A stretch of 64,000 bases of DNA from Leuconostoc lactis KCTC 3528 = DSM 20202 (GCF_014651235.1 NZ_BMWM01000001.1:62001-126000), one strand, 5' to 3'; counted from the first letter of the stretch, positions 34,106-47,362 are shown. Numbers and translations are program-made. Notes: generated by a model from the sequence alone, not told the origin.

Positions 34106-34531
34106 TTAATGTGGTAGTTTCTGCTGTTTCCCTTTTTCACGGAAATAACGGTACACCGTCAAAGCAACCACTAAGATACCGATTGATAAGGCTAATAGCA
34201 ACGTTTTCATCGTTTGATCATGATAAACCAAAATTGCCCGAATCAAGGCGGTCACCCCGATATAAAGAAAACTTTCCATCGAAATATGAGCGTCCTTGAT
34301 AAAATATTCGCGGACCAAACTCATAAACTCAAAGAACAAGAAGACGGCAAGCGTGGCATCCGTAATTTGATTAAAGTGTGACCGCATATCCTCCACTGTC
34401 AGGAGTAAATGCGCTAAATTATAAATTTCACGCAACAAAAAGCCAAAAATCACAACCCCAATAATAATCATGAGGCTATTTAAGACATATTCAAAATAAT
34501 TGGCCACTTTTTGGTGCCATTCGTGTTTCAT
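34106..34531 (-). CDS. psiE: PsiE family membrane protein
   Basis: About 141 residues with four hydrophobic helices (VLNSLMIIIGVVIFGFLL; ATLAVFLFFEFMSLV; FLYIGVTALIRAILVY; TLLLALSIGILVVALTVY) and charged ends, matching the phosphate-starvation-inducible PsiE family, whose function is not known. The start at 34531 is chosen because GGAG lies 8 nt upstream; a longer frame to 34585 overlaps the intergenic space after polC. It is 60 bp behind polC on the same strand and could be read from its transcript; no PhoP box was searched for. Confidence 0.87.
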   Translation of the reverse strand: MKHEWHQKVANYFEYVLNSLMIIIGVVIFGFLLREIYNLAHLLLTVEDMRSHFNQITDATLAVFLFFEFMSLVREYFIKDAHISMESFLYIGVTALIRAILVYHDQTMKTLLLALSIGILVVALTVYRYFREKGKQQKLPH

Positions 34532-34591
34532 ATTACGCTCTCCGTCGTTGTTTAATGATGCGCCAACTGGCGCTTGGTGGTTCAAAAAATA

Positions 34592-37500
34592 TTAAAAATC
34601 AAACAAATTCAATTGATTTTCGTCTGGCATACCATCTAAGACTGAATTTTTCGTCAAATAGTCAACGACTGTTTGGGAGACCTTCCCACGCTTTTTCAAA
34701 TCTTCCTTACTCAAAAATGGCTTTTCTTGGCGCGCCACAATGATTTGCTTGGCCACGTTATCGCCCAAACTTGGCACTGCTGAGAACGGTGGAATTAGCG
34801 TGTCGCCATCAATCACCCACTCGCTGGCTTCTGACTTATATAAATCAACCATTGAGAAGGTAATCCCACGTTCTAAGGCTTCATTCGCCATCTCCAATAC
34901 CGTCAAAAGGTTTTTGTCGCCCACCGTGGCATCATTGCCCAAGGCGCGTAAACGCTTTAACGCTTCTTTTGTCGCATTTTTACCACGACTCATGGCCACA
35001 ATATCAAATTGATCAGCGCGGACTGAGAAGTAAGTCGCATAATAAATCGTTGGGAAATAAACCTTAAAATAGGCAATCCGTAACGCCATCAAAACATACG
35101 CCGCCGCGTGCGCCCGTGGGAACATATATTTAATCTTGAGCATCGATTGTATATACCATTCTGGAATCTTTGCTGCACGTAACTGGGCCTGATACTCATC
35201 CGTAATCCCTTTTCCTTTACGGACTTTTTCCATGACATTAAACGCATCAGCTGCTGGGAAGCCCCAGTTAATCAAATCCGTCATGATCTTATCACGGGTT
35301 CCAATCACGGTCCCAATCGTTGCTGTGCCGTTTTCAATCAATTCATTGGCGTTCCCTAGCCACACATCCGTGCCGTGTGACAAACCAGAAATTTGCAATA
35401 GTTCAGAGTAATTGTGGGGTTGCGTTTCTTCCAACATGCCCCGCACAAAGTTCGTCCCAAATTCAGGCAAACCAAGTGTGCCAGTTTTTGAGAAAATTTG
35501 TTCTGGCGTCACGCCTAACGCTTTTGGCGACGTAAACAGGCTCAAGACGCCAGGATCATTGACCGGAATTGATTGCGGATCAATCCCTGACATATCCTTT
35601 AACGTGCGTACCATCGTCGGATCATCATGCCCCAAAATATCCATTTTGAGCAAATTATCGTGAATCGAATGGTAATCCATGTGCGTTGTTTGCCACAATG
35701 ATTTTTGATCATCGGCCGGATATTGAACCGGTGTGAAATCATAGACATCATATTCACGTGGCACAATCAAAATCCCACCTGGATGTTGCCCTGTTGTCCG
35801 CTTAACGCCAGTAATCCCCTGAGCCAAACGTTCTACTTCTGTCCCACGGTAATGCTTATCATGATCACGTTCATAACCTTTGACATAACCAAAGGCGGTT
35901 TTCTCCGCCACCGTCGCAATCGTGCCGGCACGGTACACATTGTGTTCACCGAACAAAACCTTCATGTAATTGTGTGCAATCGGTTGATAATCGCCCGAAA
36001 AGTTCAAATCAATATCTGGGACCTTATCCCCTTTGAAGCCCATGAAGGTTTCAAACGGAATATTTTGCCCATCGCCAATCAACATTTCACCAGGATGATT
36101 AGGGTCTGGCTTATCCGGCAAGTCATAGCCTGATTCATAAACTTTTGGATCAGCCAGCTCAAAGTAGTCACCATGGGCGCTGCGATAATGCGGGGCAAAC
36201 GGATTAACTTCGGTAATCCCTGACATTGTCGCCACAAATGATGAACCGACTGAGCCACGCGAACCAACCAGATAACCATCTTTGTTGGACTTTTCAACCA
36301 AGCGTTGGGCAATCATATAGTGCGGCGCAAAGCCGTTACCAATAATGGCTTTTAATTCTTGGTCAATACGGGCTTGAATGACATCGGGAATGGGATCGCC
36401 GTACCATTCTTTAGCCGTTTCCAGTGTTCGACGGGTTAATTCCTCACCAGCGGTCGGAATATTGGGCGGGTACGACCCACTTTTTAGCGGCGCCACATCT
36501 TCTAGACTATCCGCAATCACATGCGTATTGTCAATCACAACTTTTTTCGCCAAGTCCTCACCCAAAAACGCATAATCGTCAAGTAGTTCTTGCGTTGTTT
36601 TGAAATGAAGTTCGGGTAAGGTTGTCCGATTTTGTGGGTTACCTGGCTGCGTGGCAATTAGGATTTGACGATAAATCCGATCTTCTGGATTCGTATACTT
36701 GATGTCGCCAGTAACGACCACCGGCTTATCCAATTCGTCACCAATCGCCACCATATCACGGAGAATATCGTGTAATTTATCGGTATCAGCAATCAAGCCT
36801 GATTCGATCATCGGTGCATAATTAGCAGTGGGCTGGATTTCAATAAAGTCATAATACGCCGCTTTTTCTAACGCTGCGTCATAACCTTTTTCAATTAGTG
36901 TGACAATCATATCACCGCCCGTATCACCCGTACCGACTAATAAGCCTTCTCGATGTTGTTCCAAAACGGAACGCGGAATACGTGGTACACGCGCAAAAAA
37001 TTCAATATTTGAGCGCGAGACTAATTCATAAAGATGCTTTAAACCGACAGCATTTTTTACCAACAACGTGGCATGTACCGGTCGGCCATGTTTCCAAGCA
37101 TCCCCTTCCGTCATATGATCATTGAGCTGTTGATGGCTGGTCAAATCATAGTGTTCTTTGGCCTCTTTCATCAACCGCCATGCAATATGTCCGGTCGTTT
37201 CCGAATCGAAAATGGCTCGGTGCGCTTGTTCGAGATTGATATTAAAGCGCTTGGCGATTGTCCCTAATCGGTAAGATTTGTAATCAGGGTAAAGCCAGCG
37301 CGTGAATGGCAAGGTATCAATCACTGGATTGCTAATGGCTGGTTTTTGATAACGCGCATACGCAGCGTTCATAAACCCAATATCAAACGTCACATTGTGT
37401 CCGATCAGCACCGCATCCCCAACCCAATCGCGGAAACGTTGGATGACGTCACTTTCTGGATCGGCATTGGCAACCATCGAATCCGTAATTGATGTCAGTT

Positions 37501-38905
37501 CAGTCGTAAATTCTGACAAGGGAAAACCAGGATTGATGTATTCAGAGAATTGATCCACCACATTCCCAAGTTGCATTTTAACCGCGGATAATTCAATGAT
37601 TTTATCCGTTACGGCTGAAAGTCCCGTGGTTTCCAAATCGAAAGCGACAAAAGTTGTCTCTGGTCCAAGTAATGGCACATCAGCTAGATTAAAGGCAATC
37701 GGTTCCCCATCTTCAACTAAATTCGCTTCCATCCCATAAATCATTTTGAGATCATTTTTCTTGCCGGCAGCCACGGCTTCTGGAAAGCCTTGCACATTTG
37801 CTGTATCAACCACACCTAACGCTGTTTGGCCCCAACTTTTGGCTAACTTGGCTACTGCGCCATAGTCGGTTACCGCATCCATCGTTGACATATTGGTATG
37901 CACATGCAACTCGATATGCTTTTTATCATCTGGATAGTTGTCAACGCGACTCTCATGGTCAATCACTTGCAAATCGTAAATGTTCATCACCAATTCACGC
38001 GCATAAGTGTCTTCTTGTACATTACCAGACAACCGTACCCACATGCCGGCTTTTAGCCCGTCAAAAACAGCTTCGTCCGTTTCATTATTTGAAAACTTCT
38101 TGGCTGCAATCGAGCTCGAATAATCTGTCACTTTGATCGTCATGAGCTTACGCCCAGAGCGCAACTCACGTACTTCATGTGCAAAGATATAGCCTTCGAT
38201 CACCACCCGATTTTCTTCACCTTCAATCGTCTCAAGACGCGTGATGTCAGCATCAGCAGCGATTTTACGTCCCAGTGTCAACGGCACCCCTTCAGATGAA
38301 GCCTTGGGTTTAGCTTGTTCAGTTGCTTGAATGGCTTTTTGTAAATCTTCTTGCGCTTTGGCATGGTGTTGGGCAACACTTTCAGCAATTTGTTGGGCTA
38401 AAGCTTCGTCTTGTTGCGGTGTCAACAGTAACTCTGGGAAGCCATAACGACGATAGGCCTGACTAATTGACTGCAAGGCCGTATCGGTCAGCGCGTTATA
38501 CAATAACTGTGCGCCGACGGCAATCCCAAAATGTTGAGCATCAATTTGGCGTAACATCGTATTACTCGTTAATTGTTGACTCGCCGCGTGATTTAAGTCC
38601 GAGTCAGCTAAGGCAATATGCCAATATTGATTGACTTGTGTTGCATCAATGGTTTGGACAGGTGTCTCAATATTTAATTGGGTCTGTGCAATATTGGTAA
38701 ACGCCGCTTGTAATTGTTGCCGAAATTGCATGAAGACATGGACCGGTAAAATGTCGTTTAATACGATATGAAAAGTCCACGTTTTGGCTTGTTTGGCGAC
38801 GGTGACTTGCTTCAAACGTCCCTCAGCAAAAAATGGTTGCACATCATCAGCCAGCTGAATTTGTGAGATGAGATGTTGCAGTTGTTCTTCTTGGGATATT
38901 GCCAT
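34592..38905 (-). CDS. polC: DNA polymerase III PolC (Gram-positive replicative polymerase)
   Basis: A 1437-residue PolC. N-terminal domains (about 1-220) precede an OB fold (GYIFAHEVRELRSGRKLMTIKVTD), a PHP domain (HVHTNMSTMDAVTDYGAVA) into which the DEDDh proofreading exonuclease is inserted (FVAFDLETTGLSAVTDKIIEL, IGHNVTFDIGFMNAAY, HRAIFDSETTG, about 415-580), then the C-family palm with the catalytic aspartates in VPDIDLNFSGDY and fingers. It copies the chromosome. It is the last gene of the uppS-cdsA-rseP-proS-polC cluster, separated from proS by a moderate terminator. GAAGGGGG precedes the ATG. Confidence 0.98.
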   Translation of the reverse strand: MAISQEEQLQHLISQIQLADDVQPFFAEGRLKQVTVAKQAKTWTFHIVLNDILPVHVFMQFRQQLQAAFTNIAQTQLNIETPVQTIDATQVNQYWHIALADSDLNHAASQQLTSNTMLRQIDAQHFGIAVGAQLLYNALTDTALQSISQAYRRYGFPELLLTPQQDEALAQQIAESVAQHHAKAQEDLQKAIQATEQAKPKASSEGVPLTLGRKIAADADITRLETIEGEENRVVIEGYIFAHEVRELRSGRKLMTIKVTDYSSSIAAKKFSNNETDEAVFDGLKAGMWVRLSGNVQEDTYARELVMNIYDLQVIDHESRVDNYPDDKKHIELHVHTNMSTMDAVTDYGAVAKLAKSWGQTALGVVDTANVQGFPEAVAAGKKNDLKMIYGMEANLVEDGEPIAFNLADVPLLGPETTFVAFDLETTGLSAVTDKIIELSAVKMQLGNVVDQFSEYINPGFPLSEFTTELTSITDSMVANADPESDVIQRFRDWVGDAVLIGHNVTFDIGFMNAAYARYQKPAISNPVIDTLPFTRWLYPDYKSYRLGTIAKRFNINLEQAHRAIFDSETTGHIAWRLMKEAKEHYDLTSHQQLNDHMTEGDAWKHGRPVHATLLVKNAVGLKHLYELVSRSNIEFFARVPRIPRSVLEQHREGLLVGTGDTGGDMIVTLIEKGYDAALEKAAYYDFIEIQPTANYAPMIESGLIADTDKLHDILRDMVAIGDELDKPVVVTGDIKYTNPEDRIYRQILIATQPGNPQNRTTLPELHFKTTQELLDDYAFLGEDLAKKVVIDNTHVIADSLEDVAPLKSGSYPPNIPTAGEELTRRTLETAKEWYGDPIPDVIQARIDQELKAIIGNGFAPHYMIAQRLVEKSNKDGYLVGSRGSVGSSFVATMSGITEVNPFAPHYRSAHGDYFELADPKVYESGYDLPDKPDPNHPGEMLIGDGQNIPFETFMGFKGDKVPDIDLNFSGDYQPIAHNYMKVLFGEHNVYRAGTIATVAEKTAFGYVKGYERDHDKHYRGTEVERLAQGITGVKRTTGQHPGGILIVPREYDVYDFTPVQYPADDQKSLWQTTHMDYHSIHDNLLKMDILGHDDPTMVRTLKDMSGIDPQSIPVNDPGVLSLFTSPKALGVTPEQIFSKTGTLGLPEFGTNFVRGMLEETQPHNYSELLQISGLSHGTDVWLGNANELIENGTATIGTVIGTRDKIMTDLINWGFPAADAFNVMEKVRKGKGITDEYQAQLRAAKIPEWYIQSMLKIKYMFPRAHAAAYVLMALRIAYFKVYFPTIYYATYFSVRADQFDIVAMSRGKNATKEALKRLRALGNDATVGDKNLLTVLEMANEALERGITFSMVDLYKSEASEWVIDGDTLIPPFSAVPSLGDNVAKQIIVARQEKPFLSKEDLKKRGKVSQTVVDYLTKNSVLDGMPDENQLNLFDF

Positions 38906-38928
38906 GGTTCCCCCTTCTTTTACTGATT

Positions 38929-38954
38929 AAAAAAGCCGATCAAATCGGCCTTTT
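38929..38954 (-). terminator. Terminator between proS and polC
   Basis: GCCGAT (38935-38940) pairs with ATCGGC (38944-38949) around a CAA loop, extended by A-T pairs past one bulged base, with T6 on the minus strand. It is weaker than others here, so read-through into polC is likely. Confidence 0.75.
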
Positions 38955-38962
38955 GTGCGTGA

Positions 38963-41997
<3,035 letters not shown>

Positions 41998-42000
41998 AAG

Positions 42001-42795
42001 TTATCCTAACATGCCCAAAAGTGACATCAATGGCATCACAATCAACATTGAATCAAAACGATCCAAAATGCCACCGTGACCAGGCAAAATGTGGCCTGAA
42101 TCTTTCACACCATAGTGACGCTTAAAGGCTGATTCAATCAAATCACCAAGCTGACCCGCAATTGATAAGAGCACCGTAAAGGCCAACAATTCAATAAAAT
42201 TATAAGCAGGTAACCAGTGGCAAATCGTGTACAACGCTGGGACAATGATGACGGCAACAACACTACCACCAATTGACCCTTCCCATGTTTTGTTGGGGCT
42301 AATTTTAGGGGCCAGCTTGTGCTTGCCAATCGCCCGACCCACCATGTATGCCCCTGAGTCAGTAATCCAAACAATCAACATCCCAAACATCACCGTCGCT
42401 AAGCCAACGCTATCTGCTTGATAGAAATAATGGAAGCCAGTCCCAATATAAAGCATGGCCAGTGTCAAAGCGCCCGCATCATCGAAATTAAAATGATTAC
42501 GCACAATGATGGTATTGAGCAACATGAGGAACGCTAGAATATAGAAAACAACATGCGCACTTTGGACAACCGGTACCCCTTGCCAAAATTGATTAGGTAA
42601 GATCAAGGCAACCACCCCAACAAAGGCAATCAAGGCTTCAATCGAGACCAATAAACGATGTTTCATGCGTAGGATTTCGCTCATACCAACAATGCCCATT
42701 GCCAAAGTTAACAAAAGTAGCGGAATACCGCCAATAATCAAGAGTGGTACAAATACAATTAAGGCCACAACGGCCGTGATGACACGTGTTTTCAT
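42001..42795 (-). CDS. cdsA: Phosphatidate cytidylyltransferase
   Basis: A 264-residue polytopic protein with about seven to eight membrane helices and the CTP_transf_1 signature near the C terminus (SIAGQLGDLIESAFKRHYGVKDSGHILPGHGGILDRFDS; Asp pair for Mg). ISPNKTWEGSIGG also fits the family. It makes CDP-diacylglycerol from phosphatidate and CTP, the branch point to phosphatidylglycerol and cardiolipin. It starts 3 bp after uppS and is followed 3 bp later by rseP, so one transcript is certain in practice. Confidence 0.96.
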   Translation of the reverse strand: MKTRVITAVVALIVFVPLLIIGGIPLLLLTLAMGIVGMSEILRMKHRLLVSIEALIAFVGVVALILPNQFWQGVPVVQSAHVVFYILAFLMLLNTIIVRNHFNFDDAGALTLAMLYIGTGFHYFYQADSVGLATVMFGMLIVWITDSGAYMVGRAIGKHKLAPKISPNKTWEGSIGGSVVAVIIVPALYTICHWLPAYNFIELLAFTVLLSIAGQLGDLIESAFKRHYGVKDSGHILPGHGGILDRFDSMLIVMPLMSLLGMLG

Positions 42796-42798
42796 ATC

Positions 42799-43578
42799 TT
42801 AGGACTCACTTTCATACGTCTCATTTAAACCGCCAAAGCGACGGTCACGTCGGGTAAACGACGCAATAGCCTCCAGCAAATCGTCAGCCGTATAGTCCGG
42901 CCACAAAACATCCGTAAAATAAAGTTCGGCATAAGCTGCTTGATAAGGCATAAAATTACTCAAACGCAGTTCGCCTGACGTTCGAATTAACAAATCAGGT
43001 GCGGCAAGCGCCCCTAAAGCAGCCGTTTGTAAGGCCGCGGAGAAAGTCTCAGGGGTAATATCAGCCGGATCAAGGTCGCCAGCTGACACTTGTTGTGCCA
43101 ATTGTTTAGCTGCTTCAACAATTTCAATTTGCCCACCGTAGTTCAGTGCGAAATTTAACACCATGCCGGTACCACCAGCAGTTTGCGTGATGGCATTTTG
43201 AACCGCCCGCTGTGTGCCTTCCGGTAACTGGGCAATATTCCCCATCACTTCGACGCGAATATTATTTTTAATCAAATCCGGGACAAAATCATTGAAAAAA
43301 TCAATGGGTAGCTGCATTAAAAAGTTCACTTCGTCATTAGGTCGTGACCAATTTTCCGTTGAAAAAGCGTAAAGTGTCAAGACTTTAACGCCAAGATCAC
43401 TGGCTGCTGTTGCAATCCGCTTAACGGTATTCATCCCAGTTTTATGACCCGCAATCCGCGGCATCATGCGTTTTTTAGCCCATCGACCGTTACCATCCAT
43501 GATGATGGCAATATGGTCAGGAATTTTAAGTTGTGCTGGTACAACTTTAGGATCTGTTTTTGTTTTAAAAAGCGCCAA
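42799..43578 (-). CDS. uppS: Undecaprenyl diphosphate synthase
   Basis: Cis-prenyltransferase of 259 residues from the TTG start. It has HIAIIMDGNGRWAKKR (catalytic Asp, about 25-40), LTLYAFSTENWSRP, and the C-terminal PDLLIRTSGELRLSNFMPYQAAYAELYF. It elongates farnesyl diphosphate to the C55 lipid carrier of peptidoglycan synthesis. The start is TTG at 43578: GGAGG sits 7 nt upstream of it, while a longer frame to 43620 would place this Shine-Dalgarno inside the gene. First gene of the uppS-polC cluster. Its isoprenoid substrate comes from the mevalonate genes elsewhere in the window. Confidence 0.95.
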   Translation of the reverse strand: MALFKTKTDPKVVPAQLKIPDHIAIIMDGNGRWAKKRMMPRIAGHKTGMNTVKRIATAASDLGVKVLTLYAFSTENWSRPNDEVNFLMQLPIDFFNDFVPDLIKNNIRVEVMGNIAQLPEGTQRAVQNAITQTAGGTGMVLNFALNYGGQIEIVEAAKQLAQQVSAGDLDPADITPETFSAALQTAALGALAAPDLLIRTSGELRLSNFMPYQAAYAELYFTDVLWPDYTADDLLEAIASFTRRDRRFGGLNETYESES

Positions 43579-43622
43579 GAGGCCCCCTCCTTCATGCGCA
43601 AAAGCGCAATGGTATCTCATTT

Positions 43623-43651
43623 ATTTTACCAGATGTCTTGTCTTGGCACAA
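43623..43651 (-). promoter_or_regulatory. uppS promoter at the glmS terminator
   Basis: Minus strand -35 TTGTGC (43651-43646), 17-bp spacer, extended -10 TGGTAAAAT (-10 at 43628-43623). The -35 uses the last T's of the glmS terminator. A TGCGC-TTTT-GCGCA hairpin (43595-43608) stands just 5' of the uppS Shine-Dalgarno. Confidence 0.6.
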
Positions 43652-43683
43652 AAAAACGTGATAAGAATTTTCTTATCACGTTT
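43650..43683 (-). terminator. Intrinsic terminator of glmS
   Basis: Twelve-bp arms AACGTGATAAGA (43655-43666) and TCTTATCACGTT (43671-43682), ATTT loop, T7 on the minus strand, 6 bp past the glmS stop. Confidence 0.92.
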
Positions 43684-43688
43684 CGGAC

Positions 43689-45494
43689 TTATTGCACTGT
43701 CACTGACTTCGCCAAGTTACGTGGGCGGTCAACGTCCAAACCACGATCAAGCGTTGCATAATAAGCAATCAATTGTGCTGGAATCACCACCAACAATGGC
43801 ATCAAAAGTTCATTAACTTCTGGCAAAACGTAGGCATCCCCTGGCTTTGCTAATGACTTTGTCGCAAAGACAATTGTGTTTGCCCCACGGGCTGCAACTT
43901 GTGCAATTTCACCACGCACAAGACCAGCTGTTTTCGCTTGTGTTAACAAAGCAAAGACTGGTTTGCCTTCTTCAATCAATGAGATTGTCCCGTGCTTTAA
44001 TTCACCAGCAGCAAATCCTTCTGTTTGCACGTATGAAATTTCCTTCAACTTCAAGGCTGCTTCAACGGCAACTGCGGCATCCAAACCACGACCAATGTAA
44101 AAGGCTGAATGACGACCACGCAAAGCTGATTCAGCAATTGCCTTGAATTCATCTTTTTGATCGATGATGACTTGCATTTCAACTGCCACCTTCGCCAATT
44201 CATGCTTCAAGTCAAGGCCGCTGTCACCTACGGCATGGGCCAAAATGGCTTCCACAATAATTTGGGCTGTATAAGCCTTTGTTGAGGCCACGGCAATTTC
44301 TGGGCCCGCCAACAATGGCAAGGCAAAGTCAGCTTCACGTGTCAAAGTTGAATTCATCACGTTAGCAATGGTTAATGAGCCATAACCTTGCTTGATCACG
44401 TTATCCAACACTTCACGAGAGTCGGCTGTTTCTCCTGATTGACTCAAGAAAATAAAGAATGGCTTCTCGCTCAACAAAGGTTGGTCATAAGCAAATTCTG
44501 AAGCAATGTGAACTTCCGTTGGCTTACCAGTCCATTGTTCAAAGTAACGCTTGCCAACCAAACCAGCGTGGTAAGACGTTCCAGCAGCGACAATATAAAT
44601 ACGGTCAGCGGCCTTCATAGCGTCAATAATGGCTGGATCAATATTTTGAATTTGGTTGTTGTCATCAAAATAATATTGTGACAATGAACGCGCTACCACA
44701 GCTTGTTCATCAATTTCTTTCAACATGTAGTAAGGATAAACACCCTTATCTGTTTCTGAAGCATCAATGTCAATGTGGAAAGGTTCACGTGAGATTTCGT
44801 TACCTTCAGCGTTGAACAATGTCACGGCATCCTTATCGATGACTGCAATTTCACCATCCACCAATTCGATGAAGTCTTTCGTCACATCAAGCATGGCAGC
44901 AGCATCTGATGTCACCACGTTGGCTTCTTCAGATACACCAATCAACAATGGTGACTTCTTCTTGGCTGCATACATCACATCTGGTGTTTCACGATCCATC
45001 AACAAGAAGCCATAAGCTGAGTTTTCATTCAACAAGCTAATCATTTGACGGAAGGCATCGAGTGTTGATAAGTTGTTTTCTTTTGAGAACTTATCAATCA
45101 ATTGCACCGCAACTTCAGTATCAGTTTGTGAATGCAACTTCACGCCTTGCAAATACTTTTCACGTAATTCATCATAGTTTTCAATCACGCCATTGTGGAC
45201 CAAATAGAAACGGCCATCTTCTGACATATGTGGGTGAGCGTTTTCAACAGAAACACCACCATGGGTTGCCCAACGTGTGTGGGCGATACCAGCAGTTCCA
45301 GCAATGCCTTGGTCTTTCGTTGCTTCTTCTAACTTGGCAACGCGTCCTTGTTCGCGAACCAAATAGTCACCAGCTGATCCGTTGCTGACATAGACACCAG
45401 CTGAATCATAACCACGATATTCAAGCTTTTCCAAGCCTTTTAACAAGTTTGGCAACACTTGGTTCACACCAGTATATCCAACAATTCCGCACAT
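43689..45494 (-). CDS. glmS: Glutamine-fructose-6-phosphate aminotransferase (isomerizing)
   Basis: A 601-residue enzyme. The N-terminal glutaminase domain starts MCGIVGYTG with the catalytic Cys2 and has GIAHTRWATHGGVS; two SIS domains follow (ISLSQ-type FIFLSQSGETADSREVLD, PEIAVASTKAYTAQ) and the gene ends in LAKSVTVQ like all GlmS. It makes glucosamine-6-phosphate for peptidoglycan. Promoter -35 TTGACA (45581-45576), 17-bp spacer, -10 TAGAAT (45558-45553). The leader is short, so there is no glmS ribozyme. AGAGG precedes ATG. Confidence 0.98.
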   Translation of the reverse strand: MCGIVGYTGVNQVLPNLLKGLEKLEYRGYDSAGVYVSNGSAGDYLVREQGRVAKLEEATKDQGIAGTAGIAHTRWATHGGVSVENAHPHMSEDGRFYLVHNGVIENYDELREKYLQGVKLHSQTDTEVAVQLIDKFSKENNLSTLDAFRQMISLLNENSAYGFLLMDRETPDVMYAAKKKSPLLIGVSEEANVVTSDAAAMLDVTKDFIELVDGEIAVIDKDAVTLFNAEGNEISREPFHIDIDASETDKGVYPYYMLKEIDEQAVVARSLSQYYFDDNNQIQNIDPAIIDAMKAADRIYIVAAGTSYHAGLVGKRYFEQWTGKPTEVHIASEFAYDQPLLSEKPFFIFLSQSGETADSREVLDNVIKQGYGSLTIANVMNSTLTREADFALPLLAGPEIAVASTKAYTAQIIVEAILAHAVGDSGLDLKHELAKVAVEMQVIIDQKDEFKAIAESALRGRHSAFYIGRGLDAAVAVEAALKLKEISYVQTEGFAAGELKHGTISLIEEGKPVFALLTQAKTAGLVRGEIAQVAARGANTIVFATKSLAKPGDAYVLPEVNELLMPLLVVIPAQLIAYYATLDRGLDVDRPRNLAKSVTVQ

Positions 45495-45552
45495 AGTTTA
45501 TTTACCCTCTTTATAAAATTGGTCAATACGTTATATTAACCTAACATCCACT

Positions 45553-45581
45553 ATTCTACGGCAATACTTTTGTTTTGTCAA
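45553..45581 (-). promoter_or_regulatory. Promoter of glmS
   Basis: Consensus -35 TTGACA, 17-bp spacer, -10 TAGAAT, about 55 bp from the start codon; the best sigma-A promoter in the window together with that of the tRNA gene. Confidence 0.8.
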
Positions 45582-45704
45582 TAAATTTTAAAAATTGGTC
45601 TAGTTGAAATCAAGACTGAAATCGACTGCTATCACCCCAATATTCCAGGCTGCATCGCCGCCCATTTGTGGTAAACTATTAAAAAATTGAAAGCGAGTGT
45701 TATT

Positions 45705-47360
45705 GTGGCAAAAACCGTGTCATGGCATATTATTAACGCCAAAATATTAGATGTCTTCAACTTAACTTTTGATGAAACGGAACTCTGGATTGATGATCAA
45801 AAAATTGTCTATCGCGGACAACGTTCCGACTTACAGGCCGCACATACTTATGATGCCAAAGGCCAATATATTGTTCCTGGTCTCATTGATGCCCACGTCC
45901 ATATTGAAAGTTCATTACTCGCCCCCAGTGAATTTGGTAAGCTGGTCATCCCACGTGGGGTGACGCGTATTTTTGCTGATCCGCATGAAATTGCGAGTGT
46001 TTCCGGCGTTTCCGGCATTCAATATATGTTAGAAGAAGCGCGTCAGTCACCACTACACATTCATTATATGCTCCCGTCTTCTGTGCCAGCGACGCCGTTT
46101 GAACACGCCGGCGCCAAGCTACATGCCGATGCGCTTAAACCTTTTTATAGTGTGCCTGAAGTTAACGGCTTGGCTGAAGTCATGGATTTCCCAGCGGTCT
46201 TTAATGAAGATAGTGACATGCACCAAAAGATTCGCGACGCCCAAGCCGCGGGTAAACAGGTCGATGGTCACGCGTCCGGCCTTTCTCGCGAACAGCTGGC
46301 GATTTATCGTAAGTACGGGATTAGTACCGATCACGAAAGTGAAAATGCTAAGCAAGCATTGGAACGTTTGAACGCTGGTTTTGCTGTTTTTGTCCGTGAA
46401 GGCACCGTTGAACGTGATGAATTAGCGATTTTACCTGCAATCACCACGGCTAACCAATCCCATTTTGCGTTTGCAACCGATGATAAAACTGCCAATGACC
46501 TGCAACGTGAAGGCTCAATTGACTTTAATGTCCGCTTAGCAATTCAAAACGGCATGTCGCCTGCCATGGCCTTTACGATCGGCAGTTACAACGCCGCCAA
46601 AGCTCAAGGATTAACTGATGTTGGCGCCCTCACTGATGGGTTTGTCGCCGATTTGGTCATTATCGATCAATTAAACGACTTTACCGCCCAAAAAGTCATG
46701 GTTAACGGCCAATGGTATAACGAAGCCGAAACCACAGTGCTACCCCTGGCCAATCAGTCACTCAACTTCACCTTAACAGCGGCAGATTTGGCACTACCTT
46801 TGGATCCCGAAAAACCAGCTCATGTGATTGGCATTATGCCGCATCACATCACCACAACACATCTGGTTGAAAACGTGCCAACCGTTGATGGTCAGTTTGT
46901 CGCTGATGAAACCTACGTTAAAATTGTCGTTGCTGAGCGTTATCACAACCTCGGTCACGGGGTGGGTATCATTAAAGGGCTGCACTTAAAAAGTGGCGCG
47001 ATCGCTTCAACCATTGCCCATGATTCACATAACGTGATTATTGCTGGCACTAATGATGAGGATATGATTTTGGCAGCCAACACACTGCGTGACATGGGCG
47101 GTGGTGAAGTGGTGGTGCACAACGGCCAAGTCACCACTTTAACCTTGGCAATTGGTGGTTTAATGTCAGAAGCGCCCTATCAAACTGTGATTGAAAATGA
47201 TCACAAACTGCAAGCGGCTTTTGCTGAACTCAGCGACATTCCGTTTGATCCGTTTTTGACCCTTTCCTTTATGGCATTACCCGTTATTCCAAGCCTCAAA
47301 ATCACCGATCAAGGCTTATTCGACTTTAACCGTTTCTCATTTATTACAATTCAGGATTAA
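45705..47360 (+). CDS. ade: Adenine deaminase
   Basis: Amidohydrolase-superfamily enzyme of about 551 residues. IVPGLIDAHVHIESSLLAPSEF carries the metal-binding HxH, HEIASVSG and VDGHASGLSREQL follow, and the C-terminal adenine deaminase domain has VGIIKGLHLKSGAIASTIAHDSHNVIIAGTND. It converts adenine to hypoxanthine, which hpt in this window can salvage. The GTG at 45705 is preferred; a TTG six codons earlier lacks a Shine-Dalgarno. Extended -10 TGGTAAACT lies just upstream. It is followed after 2 bp by an unknown gene. Confidence 0.95.
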   Translation: MAKTVSWHIINAKILDVFNLTFDETELWIDDQKIVYRGQRSDLQAAHTYDAKGQYIVPGLIDAHVHIESSLLAPSEFGKLVIPRGVTRIFADPHEIASVSGVSGIQYMLEEARQSPLHIHYMLPSSVPATPFEHAGAKLHADALKPFYSVPEVNGLAEVMDFPAVFNEDSDMHQKIRDAQAAGKQVDGHASGLSREQLAIYRKYGISTDHESENAKQALERLNAGFAVFVREGTVERDELAILPAITTANQSHFAFATDDKTANDLQREGSIDFNVRLAIQNGMSPAMAFTIGSYNAAKAQGLTDVGALTDGFVADLVIIDQLNDFTAQKVMVNGQWYNEAETTVLPLANQSLNFTLTAADLALPLDPEKPAHVIGIMPHHITTTHLVENVPTVDGQFVADETYVKIVVAERYHNLGHGVGIIKGLHLKSGAIASTIAHDSHNVIIAGTNDEDMILAANTLRDMGGGEVVVHNGQVTTLTLAIGGLMSEAPYQTVIENDHKLQAAFAELSDIPFDPFLTLSFMALPVIPSLKITDQGLFDFNRFSFITIQD

Positions 47361-47362
47361 TT

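Noticed and set aside
43579-43620. uppS start at 43620
   Set aside because: A strong GGAGG would then lie within the coding region, ideally placed for TTG at 43578.
45495-45580. Possible glmS ribozyme
   Set aside because: The clear promoter leaves only about 50 nt of leader, too short for the ribozyme core.
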